Below are positions 1 to 12,054 of a DNA stretch of 64,000 nt, piece after piece. The stretch's first letter is position 1, and every line of letters starts with the position of its first letter. Both the position numbers and the translations under genes were made by a program. The stretch spans positions 58,065,447-58,129,446 of the forward strand of contig NC_135783.1 in assembly GCF_051106095.1 (NCBI RefSeq). The letters run 5' to 3'. The stretch is from Pogona vitticeps. Taxonomy: Eukaryota; Chordata; Lepidosauria; Squamata; Agamidae. Under the pieces are notes generated by a model. That model was not told the origin of the DNA and ran no database searches. It worked only from the letters and a program-made list of their open reading frames with translations.

Positions 1-1206
1 GCAGTTCACAGGAGTGACTCTGGCAGGACCACAAATTAAAAGGAGAATCAGAATAACTTTCATGCATGTGTGGTCCTCCACATTTAGCTTTTTGCTTCCC
101 AACTAACTCACTTTTAAAAAAATGAACTGGTTTGTACCAGATTAGATAGAAGGTTCGTGCAGAAGTTTAGCATTGAGTGATATTTATATATGTACTGCAT
201 ATTCTTTTTTTAAAAAAAATACCACAATTTTCCATACCTACCTTTTGGTAATGCTGTATCTTGAACAGGATACTTTTCTGCCTGTTAAAAAAAAGTGGTG
301 GTGGGACTGTTTTTACACTTATATTAGATGCAATTTGATAAACCATTTACTTCTCAGCCTTGTGAGGTCTTTAATTCATTCCTCCAAATCACATTAGCAC
401 AAATTGTAGCCTTTTCAAATAAAACACAACCCAACATTCACCTATTGTGGCTTGTAACAGGATCGTCAATACTCCGGCTTACGCAGTCCAAAACAGGAAG
501 AACACATGAATGGAAATTAAGCTCTTTAGTGGGGTTGCTGATGATTATGACAAGAGACTGACACTAAAAATTACAATTCTGAGTCATTCGTAATTTCTGG
601 TTTTGTTTTAATGAGAACACAACCCTTGCAGGGTGCGGGCGGCATACTAGTCGAATAAATAAATAAATAAATTACAAAAGAAAATTGTTGTTTTGTCAAT
701 CTTGTCTTTTTTTTATCCTTTCTAAATAAGGAGTGATTTATCCCATATCTTGTCTTCCTGTCTCACTCCTAAAGAGGATATTATGTACAAAGCAATGAAC
801 TAGGTCATTGGGTAAGGTGCATTAAACACCTCGGTACAAGAGGAAGCGAACTCTGTGCAAAGTTGCTGGTTTTGATGGTCACTCCCCACCTTTTTGAAAG
901 TAGATTTATGCAGTGCTTAGCTGATACAGATATATTTCACTAAATGGGCTGTAACATAGCTATAATCCCATTAAAGCTCTACAATGAATATATACTTTTG
1001 AAGAAAAAAATCTTTTGCTTGTAGAATGCTGCAAAAATCACTTTCATAAAAGTAATGGCCTATTGTGAGGCACCTGTAACTCAGAACAGGGACTCAGAGC
1101 ATCAAAACTGAGCTCAAGCTCCCTTAATTTGCCCGCCCATTCTATGGATTCTACAGCACTACAAGCCTGCAACACAAGAACATCTCTTAAGATTAGTACC
1201 CATATA
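1..1206. other. EDARADD intron 2 sequence
   Basis: No exon was recognised. Near 629-672 there is a short L2/CR1-like 3' end (gggcggcatactag followed by an AAAT repeat). On the minus strand, 1171-1080 looks exon-like but does not match EDARADD. Confidence 0.5.
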
Positions 1207-1438
1207 CAGTGGTGCCTCGTAAGACAAAAATAATTCATTCTGCCAGACCTGCCGTGACTTTTTTAAAAACAATTTTCCCATGGGAACACATTAATTAAAT
1301 TTCAATGCATTCCTATGGGAAAACGTACCTCACAAGACGAAAATATCTTCGTCTCCCAGGGCACCAAAAAACTCGCACGACGCTTTCGTCTTGCAAGTTT
1401 TTCATTGCCCGAGGCATTCGTCTTGCGAGGTACCACTG
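1207..1438. mobile_element. Tigger-like MITE with TA target duplication
   Basis: Begins CAGTGGTGCCTCG and ends with the inverse CGAGGTACCACTG, flanked on both sides by TA. The interior repeats cgtcttgc/gcaagacg motifs. No coding capacity. The TIR and TA duplication are typical of Tc1/mariner-Tigger non-autonomous elements. Confidence 0.8.
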
Positions 1439-1671
1439 TATATCACAATGACCCATAATAGAGATAGTAGTTCCATGGTCATACCTCAAGCTGAAAATGA
1501 AGCAGTAATATTGTTTGAAGGATGATCACACAGTAAATTATCGGACTAACTTGTGACTCATTTCAGTCAGTGCTTAACAGTTCTGCTGTGTGAGCATTAA
1601 AAACTATAAATGCTAATCAATATTTATTAACAATTCTACTGACAGTACAAAACATTCAATAAATTACATAC

Positions 1672-1733
1672 TTCTTCTGAGGACAAAGTGCTAGGATCAG
1701 TATCTTCTACTGGCTCTTGAGCAGCCTGATCTG
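1672..1733 (-). CDS. EDARADD: EDARADD coding exon 2
   Basis: 62-nt exon with a pyrimidine-rich acceptor ending tttccag and donor GTATGT. It supplies two bases that complete the split alanine codon and then 20 codons containing EPVEDTDPSTLS, a signature of the EDARADD N-terminal region. Confidence 0.88.
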
Positions 1734-4700
1734 CTGGAAACAAAGAAATAAGGATTTAATGTATTTTATTCATAAATTCACTATCTGCTAAAGACATACA
1801 GTGTATCTATATATTATATGTAAATAGGCCTATCTAGGCCAATATTTTTGTAATACAGGAATATGTTTCTCATTCTAATCTTTAAAAAGTACCCTGTTTC
1901 CCTGAAAATAAGACAGGGTCTTATATTAATTTTTGCTCCAAAAATGCATTAGGGCTTATTTTCAGGGGATGTTTTCTTTTTTTCATGTATAACAATCTAT
2001 GTTTATTCAAATATAGTCATGTCATCTTCTTCTGGTTGCTGCACATGATGGAAGGCGGGATTTCACTTAACTGGGGCTTATTTTTGGGGTAGGGTTTATA
2101 TTACGAGCATCCTGAAAAATCATACTAGGGCTTATTTTCAGGTTAGGTCTTATTTTAGGGGAAACAGGGTATTCTACCTGAAAAATAAATACTACAAATT
2201 ACTGCGCAGTTATGAATGAACTTTATTCCGGTTTAAAACTGTAAGAATACATTTAGCACAGTTATATTTCTGCATAAAGCTTTAGATTTTACATGACTGG
2301 AAAATTCTGGTTTAAAGGCTCCACAGATTCCAGAACTAGACAAACAGAAAAGTTTTGGTATGTCCATTATTATGACCATAAATCCAGTCGGAAATACAAG
2401 ATTATCAATTTCTTTGCAAACACAGAGGCTAATCAGCTGTCACTCTTCACTCAGTTTATCTCACTCAGTTCTTGTGGGGGGGGGGAAAGAAGGGTGGGAT
2501 AACAGTGTACTACACATATATGATTCCCTGTGTGGTCACTCTTAGGGCTGCTATAAGTCGGTTCCAACCAGACAGCACATCACACACTTACACACATATA
2601 TTAAGATGAGAAGAAGAAGACTTCTCTCTGATGCACTAACTTTGCAAGAAGGAAAAACTTTTTAACATGGAACATCATTCAAACAGGCAATCTCCTGACA
2701 TGCTCACCCAAAGTAGCAATTTCCTAAAAGGCTGCACCCCATGGTCTGCTCACTGCTTAAACTTCCTCCAAGACAAGATTCAGTGCCAAACAGCCAGCCA
2801 TTTATTTGGCAACTGAACAGTTCAACATTGTTTGTATTAATTTACTCCCGCAGAGACACCTAAATCATGAGAAGTGGAATAATTGGTGAGTGGATGTCTC
2901 TTTTTATTAGTTATTACCCTTTGCATGATGGTTGAGTAGGATAATCTTTTACCTGAAACAAATGAATGCTGATTTCACACAAAGAAATTCTATGATTATC
3001 CTGTTAAATAAATCTGAAGGTCTGATAGCCTACTAGAAACCAAAATGGGTAGATAACAATCACAGAAAAAAGTACTGGATAGTTTCCCAATTTTCAGTTC
3101 ACTACTTTTTCCTTGACTCTGAAGTGGGCTACAATCCACAAAAGCGTATGAGAATTAAAACTGCTTAGCCTTATGGTGCCACAAAGTCCTTTGTAACTTT
3201 TGCTATAACAGACAGAAACGTGTTTACACCAATGAAATTTGTTTTCTTTGTTAGTATACAGCGCTTAAAAATGGTTCCAGCTGAGTGGTGTCACAATAGC
3301 TATAGAAGCACCGGAGTAAGGATCATCCTTGGTTTGCTGCTTTTGAATAAGATCCACAAACACAGGAGGGTATGGCAGTCCATTGTATCACTATGTCCAG
3401 CATACAAGTTTTAGTGGATGTTCTCCAAGGATGTGTGCTGTTTATTTTGTACACAAATTTATTTAACCTTACTCCTTGGGAATTCTTATACACTGGTGAT
3501 GAGTAGAGGCTAGACTGGAATCTACCAGTAGACCTCTGGGTAATTGGTAATAGATTGACCACACTCCCACCTGTTTAATGAAATCAATAACTTAAAAGTA
3601 AGATTTTCTCCCCTCTGAAACACATCTCCCTGAAAAATCACCCTAGTTTCAAACATTAGATATTGAATTTCTAATTTTAAAAAAAACACACAACACAGTT
3701 GATCCCACAAATCATAAATCTATGCACCTAATTCACATACAGTGGTGCCTCACTTAGCGATTGCCTCATTTAACGATGTATTCGCTTAGCGATGAGGTTT
3801 TAGGAGCGATCTTGTGCTCCATTTAGCAATGTTTCCAATGGGGGAATTTCGCATAGCGATGTTCGGGACCTTGCTTCGCTTGGCGATGACAGTTTAGGTC
3901 CCCCTGTTTCACTTAGCGATGTTTTTGACAGCTCCATTTTCGCTATTTTAAAAAGGTGTTAAATTGTTTGAAAAGGGTTTAGAGTGCTTGAAATCGTTAG
4001 TGCACTTAATAAACCCTTTGTTAACCAAATTTGGCTTCGTTCTGACTCTTTTTGAATTTTTGGTGATTTTTTTCCTCCCCCATTGAAATGCATTGAAAAG
4101 GTTTCAATGCATTCCAATGGGGGAACCGCGTTTCGCTTAGCGATGTTTCCTATGGCGATTTTCGCTTAAGAACGGCAATCCGTTCCCATTGGAATGGATT
4201 ATCCGGTTTTCAATGCATCTCTATGGGAAAACGCGTTTTGCTTAGCGATGTTTTCCCATAGCGATGAATTTTTTGGAACCAATTAAAATCATTAAGCGAG
4301 GCACCACTGTATTATGAAACATAAGAATCCACCTAAATTATTCCTGTCCAGTATTGTTTACTCTGACTGGCTTTGGTTCTCCAAAGAATTTCCCCATTAA
4401 ATGCCACTTTAGTTAGGGATATGGGGAACAGGCACATGTGCAGATGAAGAGAATCACCTCAATATATGCACATCAAGGTATAAAAAACAAGAAGAAATTG
4501 CTGGTAAGAGGGCAGGCAGGAGGTGAAGGAGAGAAGGGGACAAAAGCAATTATTGCTATCCCCATTTGAACCAACAAAATGTATGGACAGGAAACAATGA
4601 AATAATATAAAGGACAAGGAAATGCCTTTTATAGTATGAGGCTATGCTGAAGTCTGCATTTTTTAAAAATGGAAACCAACAACTTGAATAATGATTTCTC

Positions 4701-7035
4701 CTGGAACAGCCCTATGATTCTTTTAGCAAGAAACATGAGGTAAAATGAGGGAGGTAAAAAGATATTGCCACTTTCCTCAGAATGGCATAAGGAAATTGAA
4801 ATATAAAAACACAATATTCAGAATGTATCATATTCTAATTTATTTGATTATTCTAATCTATCTAATCTTATCTGATCATTCTAATCTATCTAATCATTCA
4901 TCATCCTAAAACTTAAGAACTTAGTCTTCATTATATTGTTCACGTTTACTTTCCCATATCAGCATCAGATGTGCAACATAAGGTCCCCCTACTCAGAGAA
5001 TTCCTAATTCTAAAAACTAGACATTACACACACCCATCCTTTTCACTGCTAAAACATTACTTCTCGGCTAAATTTTTTTAAAAAGCAAATTTTCTCAGTA
5101 TTCTATTTCTACTTTCATTTTGTCTCCACTGTTCAATGAACAGGGTGCCACAAACTGCATTCCTAGAGCAAAAATATAAAGCTGAATTCTATTTAAGAGA
5201 GTACTGCAGTCAAATTCATACCTTCTAAATGTCAGTCTTTGTGATGTTACTTAAGCTAAATGCTCTTTTCTAAAATTATGAACATATACGTTACAGTGAT
5301 GTATACATATAATTAATGCTAATATTTAATGAAAGTTGTCATAACAGTATTCTACAGTATATCTGTGAAAATTCTCAGTCATCCAGGTGAGGTTATTTGG
5401 AAGTTGAGTCATGGCAACTGGACTTCTTTCACCCTAATAAGAAGTCCAGTTGCCATGACTCAACTTCCACTGCATTCTCCAATATATTTTGTTTAACCTA
5501 GCACAAACATCTGCCATGACTTTTGGGCCTCTCACATATATGTCCAACCTAGCATGAACATCTGCCATGACGTCTGGGGCTCTTGTATATATTTTTTCTG
5601 CACTATCCACACAATCAGGATATAACTCCAGAAGTACTACTTCCATTGGGATTTATTTCCAAATAAGTATGGGTAGGAGTGAAAGCTTGGAGTCGTGTCT
5701 GTGTTTGATAAGATATTTATTTATTTATTTAACATATTAAGTTTTCAGTCCAATACTGTATCCAGTTACCTGGGAGTAAGTTCCATGGAGCTTTCTCATG
5801 ACTTCTCAGTAGATGTACTTTATTTGGGGGCGGGGGAGTAAATATGGATAACATTGTATCCTATTGTGCTCCCAAGAGCATCAATCTGGGAATAAGTTCT
5901 ATACAAATCAGTGAGACTTAACTCAAAACAAATATGGATAGGATTCAGCTGTACATATTTTAGAGTCCAGGATAAAAAAAATTAATGTAATTCCTTAGTA
6001 ATTCATGCTTTACTAAAGTATGAATTTCAGTTTTTAATAAACTAAAAAAATCAAAAGTAGTGGGCGATCTTAGAATTAACACAAGACACTCCCTAAGAAA
6101 AAAGAGAAAAATGTTGCTGGACATCTATGCAATCTCTACAACTGCATTCTCCTCTTTAATTTCAAAAACTCTTATAAGCCAAATTATGTTTAGAAGACAG
6201 GTCGAAATTCGTTCTTGCTGAAGGATACTGAGAGAAATCCACAAAAGTTACAGGATAAGGCAACTTTTTGCAGTAATTTAACTGTACTTCAGAAGGATGC
6301 TGCAGGGCTTAATTTATTTAGTATCTGAGAGGATGATTCATCAAGTTCTTTGAGAGTGAGGTGCTCCAGAAATTAGTCTTAAAATCGCTCTCAATACAGC
6401 ATACATAAAAACGAGGGCGGAGGGAAGCCGCAAACTCCCTCAAAACGCGTTTAAGACTTTCCTGATATGAAAAATTCGAGGGCACCGCATAAGGAAAGAG
6501 ATGAGGCCAGAGAGAGGCGGCCGATCATCATGCTTTTCGGAGGTAAAGAAGAAGGTAACGAGTCACCTGCGATCCATGAACAGAAACCTCTGGGCGAATA
6601 CCCTTCATGGATCACTCACGCGCGTGCCAACAAGGCGAGTGAGTGAAAAAGCCCGTCGCTGGCAAACAAAAACAAACCCCGCCAAGAACCACGGAGGGGC
6701 TCTCTCTCGAGGTACGGCTGCCTCCGCCTCCCGTCCCGAAGCGCAGCCCACGAGTGTCCCCAGAGCGGGCTGCGCGAAGACCCGCGCCTTCCACGACCCC
6801 CCCCCACCGCCGCCGCGTTGGTTCCTGCGGTCACTCCAGAGTCCCGCCTCCCTTTGCTCTGCCCAGCGCAGCCTAACCCCGCCCCAACGCGCCCTCCCGC
6901 CTCCGCATTCAGCCGACCAGAAGAGGCGGCCAACCCCTGGCTCGCCCACCGCAGGCAGGCAGGCAGGCAGGCGAGCCCCCGATACAAAGGAGGCAAGACT
7001 TTACCTTCGGGCAGAGGGGCTCTGGGAGACGCCAT
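1672..7035 (-). CDS. EDARADD: EDARADD, EDAR-associated death domain adaptor (5' part, two coding exons)
   Basis: Cytosolic adaptor that links the ectodysplasin receptor EDAR to TRAF/NF-kB signalling in skin appendage development (family knowledge). Two coding exons are visible on the minus strand: 7035-7005 and 1733-1672. Exon 1 reads MASPRAPLPE plus one base, and exon 2 restores the frame with two bases and gives ADQAAQEPVEDTDPSTLSSE. The stretch EPVEDTDPSTLS is, as I recall it, identical to human EDARADD, and the MASP start resembles the shorter human isoform. Both splice sites fit (donor GAAG/GTAAAG; acceptor tttccag; donor GAA/GTATGT). The central part and the C-terminal death domain are not in the window; they must lie to the left. 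The gene runs divergently from ERO1B. Only about 31 residues are seen, but the motif and phase match make the call firm. Confidence 0.88.
1892..2169 (+). mobile_element. MITE with CCCTGTTTCCC termini, copy 1
   Basis: Starts CCCTGTTTCCCTGAAAATAA and ends with the inverse GGGGAAACAGGG, flanked by TA. The body contains several gggcttattttcagg units. The same element recurs at 21899-22458 and 28731-29094. TA duplication suggests a Tc1/mariner-type transposase acted in trans. Confidence 0.8.
2170..3739. other. EDARADD intron 1, mostly unremarkable
   Basis: Between two MITEs. The only repeat noticed is a short SINE tail near 2538-2590 (gctataagtcggttcc...gacagcacat). No exon or RNA gene was recognised. 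Confidence 0.5.
3740..4309. mobile_element. Tigger-like MITE with TA target duplication, 570 bp
   Basis: CAGTGGTGCCTCACTTAGCG at the left and AAGCGAGGCACCACTG at the right, flanked by TA. Many internal ttagcgatg units and mirrored copies. It is one of the longest members of the family here and has no open frame of note. Confidence 0.82.
4310..5365. other. EDARADD intron 1, nothing recognised
   Basis: AT-rich intronic sequence. A short run of diverged ctaatctatctaatc units lies near 4835-4900. No gene, RNA or clear transposon was seen. Confidence 0.5.
5366..5470. repeat. Penelope-like terminal fragment with a long hairpin
   Basis: Contains gaagttgagtcatggcaact..., which resembles the sequence at 29985-30030, followed by its near-perfect inverse after a short spacer. 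Such caagtccagttgc-type ends with inverted repeats are, to my knowledge, typical of Penelope-like retroelement termini; the family call is an inference. Confidence 0.45.
5471..6480. other. EDARADD intron 1, proximal part
   Basis: AT-rich sequence with an AATA-type simple run near 5712-5732. No exon, RNA gene or complete transposon was recognised. Confidence 0.45.
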
Positions 7036-7340
7036 TGGGTAGGAGGGAAGGGGGGGGTGAGAGAGGCCGGCAGAACCCAAGGTGAGCTGGAAGGACTTAG
7101 CTTAGCGCGCTTGCGTCTGCGGCACTTTGGTGCCCCCGGCAATCGGGCAACCCCTCCCACCGCCTAGTCCGGGTCGCAGCTACAGCCGCCTGCCGGGCTT
7201 CCTTTGCCGCCGCTTCCCCGTGTGGTCTCTGGCTCGAAGCCCCTGCGCGCTCCCTCCTGGAGGTGTGCGGAGCCTCTCAAGGGAGCGGAAGCGGCAGGTA
7301 AAGCCCAAACTCGCAGGGGAAGAAGCGTGTGCGGGGCGGG
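6690..7340. promoter_or_regulatory. CpG-rich promoter block of EDARADD
   Basis: GC-rich, CpG-dense stretch in otherwise AT-rich DNA, centred on EDARADD exon 1. It contains GC-box-like runs such as gggcggggg near 7336. Long open frames here in several phases are a by-product of GC richness and have no recognisable homology. The block may also fire leftward and rightward transcripts; the sequence alone cannot show this. Confidence 0.7.
7005..7035 (-). CDS. EDARADD: EDARADD coding exon 1
   Basis: ATG at 7035-7033, followed by ten codons and one base, then donor GTAAAG. The in-frame codons upstream of this ATG have no other ATG before the frame leaves the CpG-rich leader, so this is the likely start. 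The 5' untranslated leader extends rightwards for an unknown length. Confidence 0.85.
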
Positions 7341-7907
7341 GGGAGATGTGCTCTCTCTCCACCCCCAAGCCGCGCTCCATGCCAGACTTGTCTCTCTCCT
7401 TTGGATGCACCTTCTTTGTGTTCTTCTCTTTGTAAAGAAAGCTTCTCCTAGCTCGGTGGGCATAGGAGTGACAGCTTTTTCAAATCAAATTATTTTAGCT
7501 TAATCGTTTTTAACACCAGTCATAGCTTTCTCTCAACCGTGGGGTACGGTTAGCATTTATCTTTACAGGTCACAATGGGAGCCAGTCGTTAACTTTTAGG
7601 GTCTCTGATTGAAAGAACTGATTGCTTCTTAAATAGTAGAATATACTTCTGGAAAGTGATATTGCTTCACAATCCATGATTTGATATTACCATATACTGT
7701 AGAAAGTTATTAGATCACATTCTGAATCGCATGATGCCATAAATAATCAAGAATGGGAAACATGTGGCCCTCCAAATGCTGGGCTGCAACTCCAGTTGGC
7801 CCTACTTAGCAGAGGGAGTGATGGAGGATGATTGCAGTTTGTTATTGATCCTTATGGGGCCACACTGTCTACTTTTGTATATAGGGATAGACACTTATCT
7901 AGTGTTA

Positions 7908-8245
7908 GTAAAAGGTAAAGGTTCCCCTTGACAATTTTTGTCCAGTCGTGTTCGACTCTAGGGGGCGGTGCTCATCCCCGTTTCCAAGCCATAGAGCCAG
8001 CGTTTTGTCCCAAGACAATCTTCCGTGGTCACATGGCCAGTGCGACTTAGACATGGAACGCTGTTACCTTCCCACCGAGGTGGTCCCTATTTATCTACTC
8101 ACATTTGCATGCTTTCGAACCGCTAGATTGGCGGGAGCTGGGACAAGCAACGGGTGCTCACGCCGTCGCATGGATTCGATCTTACGACTGCTGGTCTTCT
8201 GACCCTGCAGCACAGGCTTCTGCCCATTTGGCTTAATGCAACCCT
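7908..8245 (-). mobile_element. tRNA-derived SINE (Sauria/POM-like)
   Basis: On the plus strand it begins with the tail aaaggtaaaggttcccc, the inverse of an ACCTTT tail. It holds an inverse polymerase III B-box region (tttcgaaccgctag, near 8114-8127) and ends near the inverse of the tRNA-like head. The same family is found forward at 22007-22312. No coding capacity. Confidence 0.8.
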
Positions 8246-8976
8246 AGTAGGGTTTTCAATGTATATGAGGTATTCCTCTCCCCAATTAGTTTGCATGACC
8301 ACACAGAGATTTAAGCTCAGGCCTTCTGAAATCCTAGCTTGTCACTCTGTTCACTTCACTACATGCCTGTCACTGACTGTGTAGGACTAACTACTGGTAA
8401 ATCTTGCCAAAGTGTTGGAAGACACAGGAAGGCTACAAATAGATGGTGTTATATGCACATAAGGTCAGAAACAACTAACAGGTTTTTATCCTATTGATTT
8501 TAATGGAGACTTGGTTGCCACTGATTATATTTTGTGACAGCAAGAAATGGGGTTCAGTGTATTCCAGTGTAAAGATATTGCCCCTGGCCCTGCTAAAGTT
8601 GCACTTTGCTTAAGCATTTTCAATTTAAATTAATCAGATTTAGAAGTACTGTACGTACTCTGAGCTAACTATTGCTTTTGGTTTTGCTGTGTTTTGAATT
8701 TTAACTATAAAGAGTTACTATTTGAACGGTAACAACCATGAACTTTGATCCTAAGATAAAAGAACAAAGTGACCCTTCTCTCCTCCAGGAGCCCACTGCA
8801 CCTCATTTCATGTTCAGGAGGGGCCCCAGCTGATTGGAAATGCTTTTTGGGAAGGCACGAAACTGCCGGTGGAGGAAAGGATGAAAACCTTTTCTGCTGA
8901 AAACTTCACTTCATATAATTCGAAGCCATTGCCTCTTTTCTTCAGTAAATTGCTTGGTTGACAGCAAAATCCCAAC
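8246..8976. other. Intergenic, nothing recognised
   Basis: Between a SINE and a LINE end. A degenerate SINE-like tail (ataaggtcagaaacaactaac) occurs near 8459-8480. No gene was seen. Confidence 0.4.
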
Positions 8977-9480
8977 TATTTATTTATTTATTTATTTATT
9001 GAGCTTATATGCCGCCCATTTAGACATAGTCTACTCTGGGTGGCTCACAAACGCATAATAAAAACAATTAATATAAAGTAACAGTTTCCTACATTAACAC
9101 AAAACAGAATAAAGAGAGAGAATTACATAGAGTCTGGAGGGAAGGCCTGTCTATATAACCAGGTCTTGAGTTGGTTTTTGAAAATGCCCAGCAAGGAGGC
9201 CAAACGAATCTCGGGGGGGGGGGGGAGCCTGTTCCAAAGCTTGGGAGCCACTGCTGAGAAGGCCTGGTGTCTTGTTTTTTCTTTCTGGGTCTCCCTTGGC
9301 GTTAGGCTCCTCAGTCGCCCCTCCTGGCTAGATCGGGTGATACAAGTAGATCTAGGTGGGAGGAGGCGTTCTGTCAAGTATTGAGGTCTTAAACCATTTA
9401 GGGCTTTGTATGTGATCATTAGAACTTTGAAATCAACACGGAATCGAATGGACAGCCAATGCAATGTACCCAGAGTGGGA
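8977..9480 (-). mobile_element. 5'-truncated L2/CR1-type LINE, 3' end
   Basis: The minus strand encodes about 113 residues (9464-9123) including HWLSIRFRVDFKVLM, TYKALNGLRPQYL and AVAPKLWNRLP, the classic C-terminus of L2/CR1-clade ORF2 proteins. A 3' region with a gccgccc-type end and an ATTT simple tail at 8978-9001 follows. The reverse transcriptase and endonuclease domains are missing, as usual for 5'-truncated copies. A run of G at about 9212-9225 interrupts the coding part. Confidence 0.85.
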
Positions 9481-9488
9481 ATAATATG

Positions 9489-9531
9489 AAGACATAAAGT
9501 CCCAAGAACTTCTAGTTCTTGGAACTTTATG
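9489..9531. repeat. Long imperfect hairpin
   Basis: gacataaagt...ccaagaact is followed almost at once by agttcttgg...actttatgtc, giving arms of about 20 bases with one or two mismatches. It lies directly behind the LINE end. Origin unknown. Confidence 0.7.
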
Positions 9532-10247
9532 TCTCAGGAAAGCATGCATAGGATAGCTACCTTAAATTAATCTATTTGAAATTCTATGTAGCGACTACCT
9601 TATTGTACAATTTAAAATGGAGATACTTGTAAAATCGTGTTCATCCCTGTTATCAGGACTTGATGGATGAGAAGTCAAAGGAATAAACAAGCTACAAATT
9701 CCGATCATGAATGCCACTTTTTCCCCTTCAATGAACAGCTGCCAGCAAAAATGTGGCTTTAATCTTTTCTGCACATTGTGTTCCTTCAGAACCATAAAGT
9801 CGTTCATTGATGCTTATAATTTCTATTTAATGGTTGAAATAACACATCAATAAAACAGAGACTTCTGATCCTATCGCTCTTTAAGGATGACTTGTACTTA
9901 CTAAACTCTTAAAGCGGAGATGCAGAGTGAAGGTGCTTTCAAATTAAGAGGTCTTACCTCTGATAATCATCAAACGCATGAAGGACCATGCTGGTCCAAA
10001 CAAAGGCCTTATCCATGCTGGTCCAAACAAAGGCCTTATCTCCACCTGCCAAGGGCTAACCAGATGTTAATGGGAAGTCCACAAGAAAGAAACGAGAACA
10101 GAACCTTCCTACTGTTGTTTCACAACAACTGGCATTGAGAGGCAGATTGTTTCTGATCTCAGAGGCAGCACATAACTGAGGAATAACTGTCATTGGTAGA
10201 TTTATTTTCCATGCACTTATCACCCTTTTAATCTCCCTTTTTGTATT
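9532..10247. other. Intergenic, short tandem duplication
   Basis: A 24-base unit beginning catgctggtccaaac is repeated in tandem at about 9988-10040. No gene was recognised. Confidence 0.5.
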
Positions 10248-10430
10248 ATGTGCCATTGAGCCACTTCTGACTTATGAAGGCCATATTAGGATTTTCAAGG
10301 TATGTCAGATATTTAAGGAGTGGTTTTACCATTGCCACCTCCAGTGAGCCTCCATGGCTGAACAGGCATTTAAATACAGTTCCCCTGAGTCCTGCTCTGA
10401 TGACACAATATCCACTATAGCACCCTACAC
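10248..10430 (-). mobile_element. Diverged tRNA-type SINE, inverse orientation
   Basis: Starts tgtgccattgagccacttct and carries cttatgaaggcc and aggagtggttttaccattgc, matching the inverse of the SINE family seen at 36436-36660 and 60297-60518. Strongly mutated. Confidence 0.55.
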
Positions 10431-10589
10431 AACATACCCTTTTTACAGCTATAAGTATTGGTGACCATCTTCACAACCTGGGTTAGATAATTCCATAATT
10501 TAGCTATGTCAAGACATAACTAGTGGATCTATTTATTACTTGATCCTTAGTAAATATGTGCTTTGGTATTTTATGAAGTCCCATCTTTT

Positions 10590-10890
10590 GTTGTTGTTGT
10601 TGTTGCTTAGTCGTTTAGTCATGTCTGACTCTTCATGATCCTCATGGACCAGAGCACACCAGACCCTCCTGTCTTCCACTGCCTCCCAGAGTTTGGTCAA
10701 ATTCATGTTGGTCGCTTCTATGACACTGTCCAACCATCTCGTCCTCTGTCATCCCCTTCTCCTCCTGCCTTCACACTTTCCTAACATCAAGGTCTTTTCC
10801 AAGGAGTCTTTTCTTCTCATGAGATGACCAAAGTATTGGAGCCTCAGCTTCAGGATCTGTCTTTCCAGTGAACACTCATCTCGTTGGTAA
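10590..10890 (-). mobile_element. BovB (RTE) LINE 3' end, 5'-truncated
   Basis: The minus strand reads CSLERQILKLRLQYFGHLMR and, nearer the end, DSVIEATNMNLTKLWEAVED, the C-terminus of the BovB ORF. It then runs into an AAC-rich tail (ttgttg on the plus strand at 10591-10605). The copy is short and its frame is disrupted. A better copy lies at 51316-51836. Confidence 0.88.
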
Positions 10891-11171
10891 TATATACTAT
10901 GGTGAAATACAATACAGAACTCAGTTAATCTGTAATTATGCACTGTATTTTCTACTGTGTTTATGGCAGATCATTAAATATAGTTTATATAGATAACTCA
11001 GTTTCCAGATTAGTGTATAATCTGCACTCTGTTTTTCAATAATAGAAAAATAATACCAAATAATATAAAACAATTTTTTCAAGGTTCCCTTTATAGATCA
11101 TCTGTTTAGAAAAAGAAAGAGTGCCCTCTGGTGATTCTCACCCCTATAATGTTGCAAATATATAACTATGC

Positions 11172-11385
11172 TCTGCTAAATCAATTCTGACATATGGGGA
11201 CTTTTTAAAAGGTTGTCTAGGTAGAGAGTTCTCAGAAGTGGTTTACCATTCACTCTTCTGGAGTCATCCTTGGACTATGCCGCTAGCCCACGGCTACACA
11301 TGCTGGCACTTCTCCCAGGAGAGACAGTAAGGAATCAAATTCCCAACCTCTGGGATACCTAAACCACTGAGCTATCCAGTAAGCA
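11172..11385 (-). mobile_element. Diverged tRNA-type SINE, inverse orientation
   Basis: Contains agagttctcagaagtggtttaccattc and ends with aatcaaattccc...aaaccactgagctatcc, the inverse of a B box and tRNA-like head. Same family as 36436-36660. Confidence 0.6.
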
Positions 11386-12054
11386 AGAGTTGAAAATTTG
11401 GAAGTAAAAGTTGTAACATTTATTTTTTAGATTACTTTTTATAATTAAAATTAAGTCAGAACCATTCACAATTACGTGGGATTTTAAAGTAGGCAGTAGT
11501 GGTTTTCTATCACTTTCCTAGGAATACTTTTATATAGCTAAAAAGCTACAATAACAGATCTCTCTCTAATTTTTAAAAAGAACTAATAAACTGAATTATA
11601 TTGTGAATACCATTTTTAAAATGGTACCAGACCAACTAAAGATGTCAGTTAATGTGACACTATAGTTGGCTATAATCAAGGCTAACTGTATCTGATCTCA
11701 ATGAAAGTTAAAAATACTTAACTTTGGCTAGCTTTTGTTCGTTCCAAAATAGAGAATGTATATCTGTGGCTCTAATATGCTATAGTTAAGCAGAAGCCAT
11801 AAACGTTCCCTTCATTTCAAGTTTGTTAACTATCAAATTTTCATATAGTGGTTTCAGTGGTACATGACTAAAGCTGGAATTATAAATCCAGTGGTTTGGA
11901 TTTCTGCTCTGCATCATACTGTTGGAAAACATCTCCTTAGAAAAGGTGTATCCACCCAGTTTCCAGGGATTTCTTTTTCCCATCTGCACTGCAGGCCATG
12001 CTATTCAGCAAGATCTCCTGAATGTACCATTTTGAGGGGTTGTCGTAGGGAGTA

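Noticed and set aside
1080-1171. Exon-like minus-strand piece with acceptor and donor-like ends, reading ACSAVESIEWAGKLRELELS and so on.
   Set aside because: Does not match EDARADD exon 3 as I know it and sits next to a MITE. Kept out for lack of homology.
6501-7503. Many long overlapping open frames on both strands (up to 194 codons) in the EDARADD CpG block.
   Set aside because: GC-rich, low-stop sequence gives such frames by chance. They overlap each other, lack homology and cross the EDARADD exon 1 splice donor.
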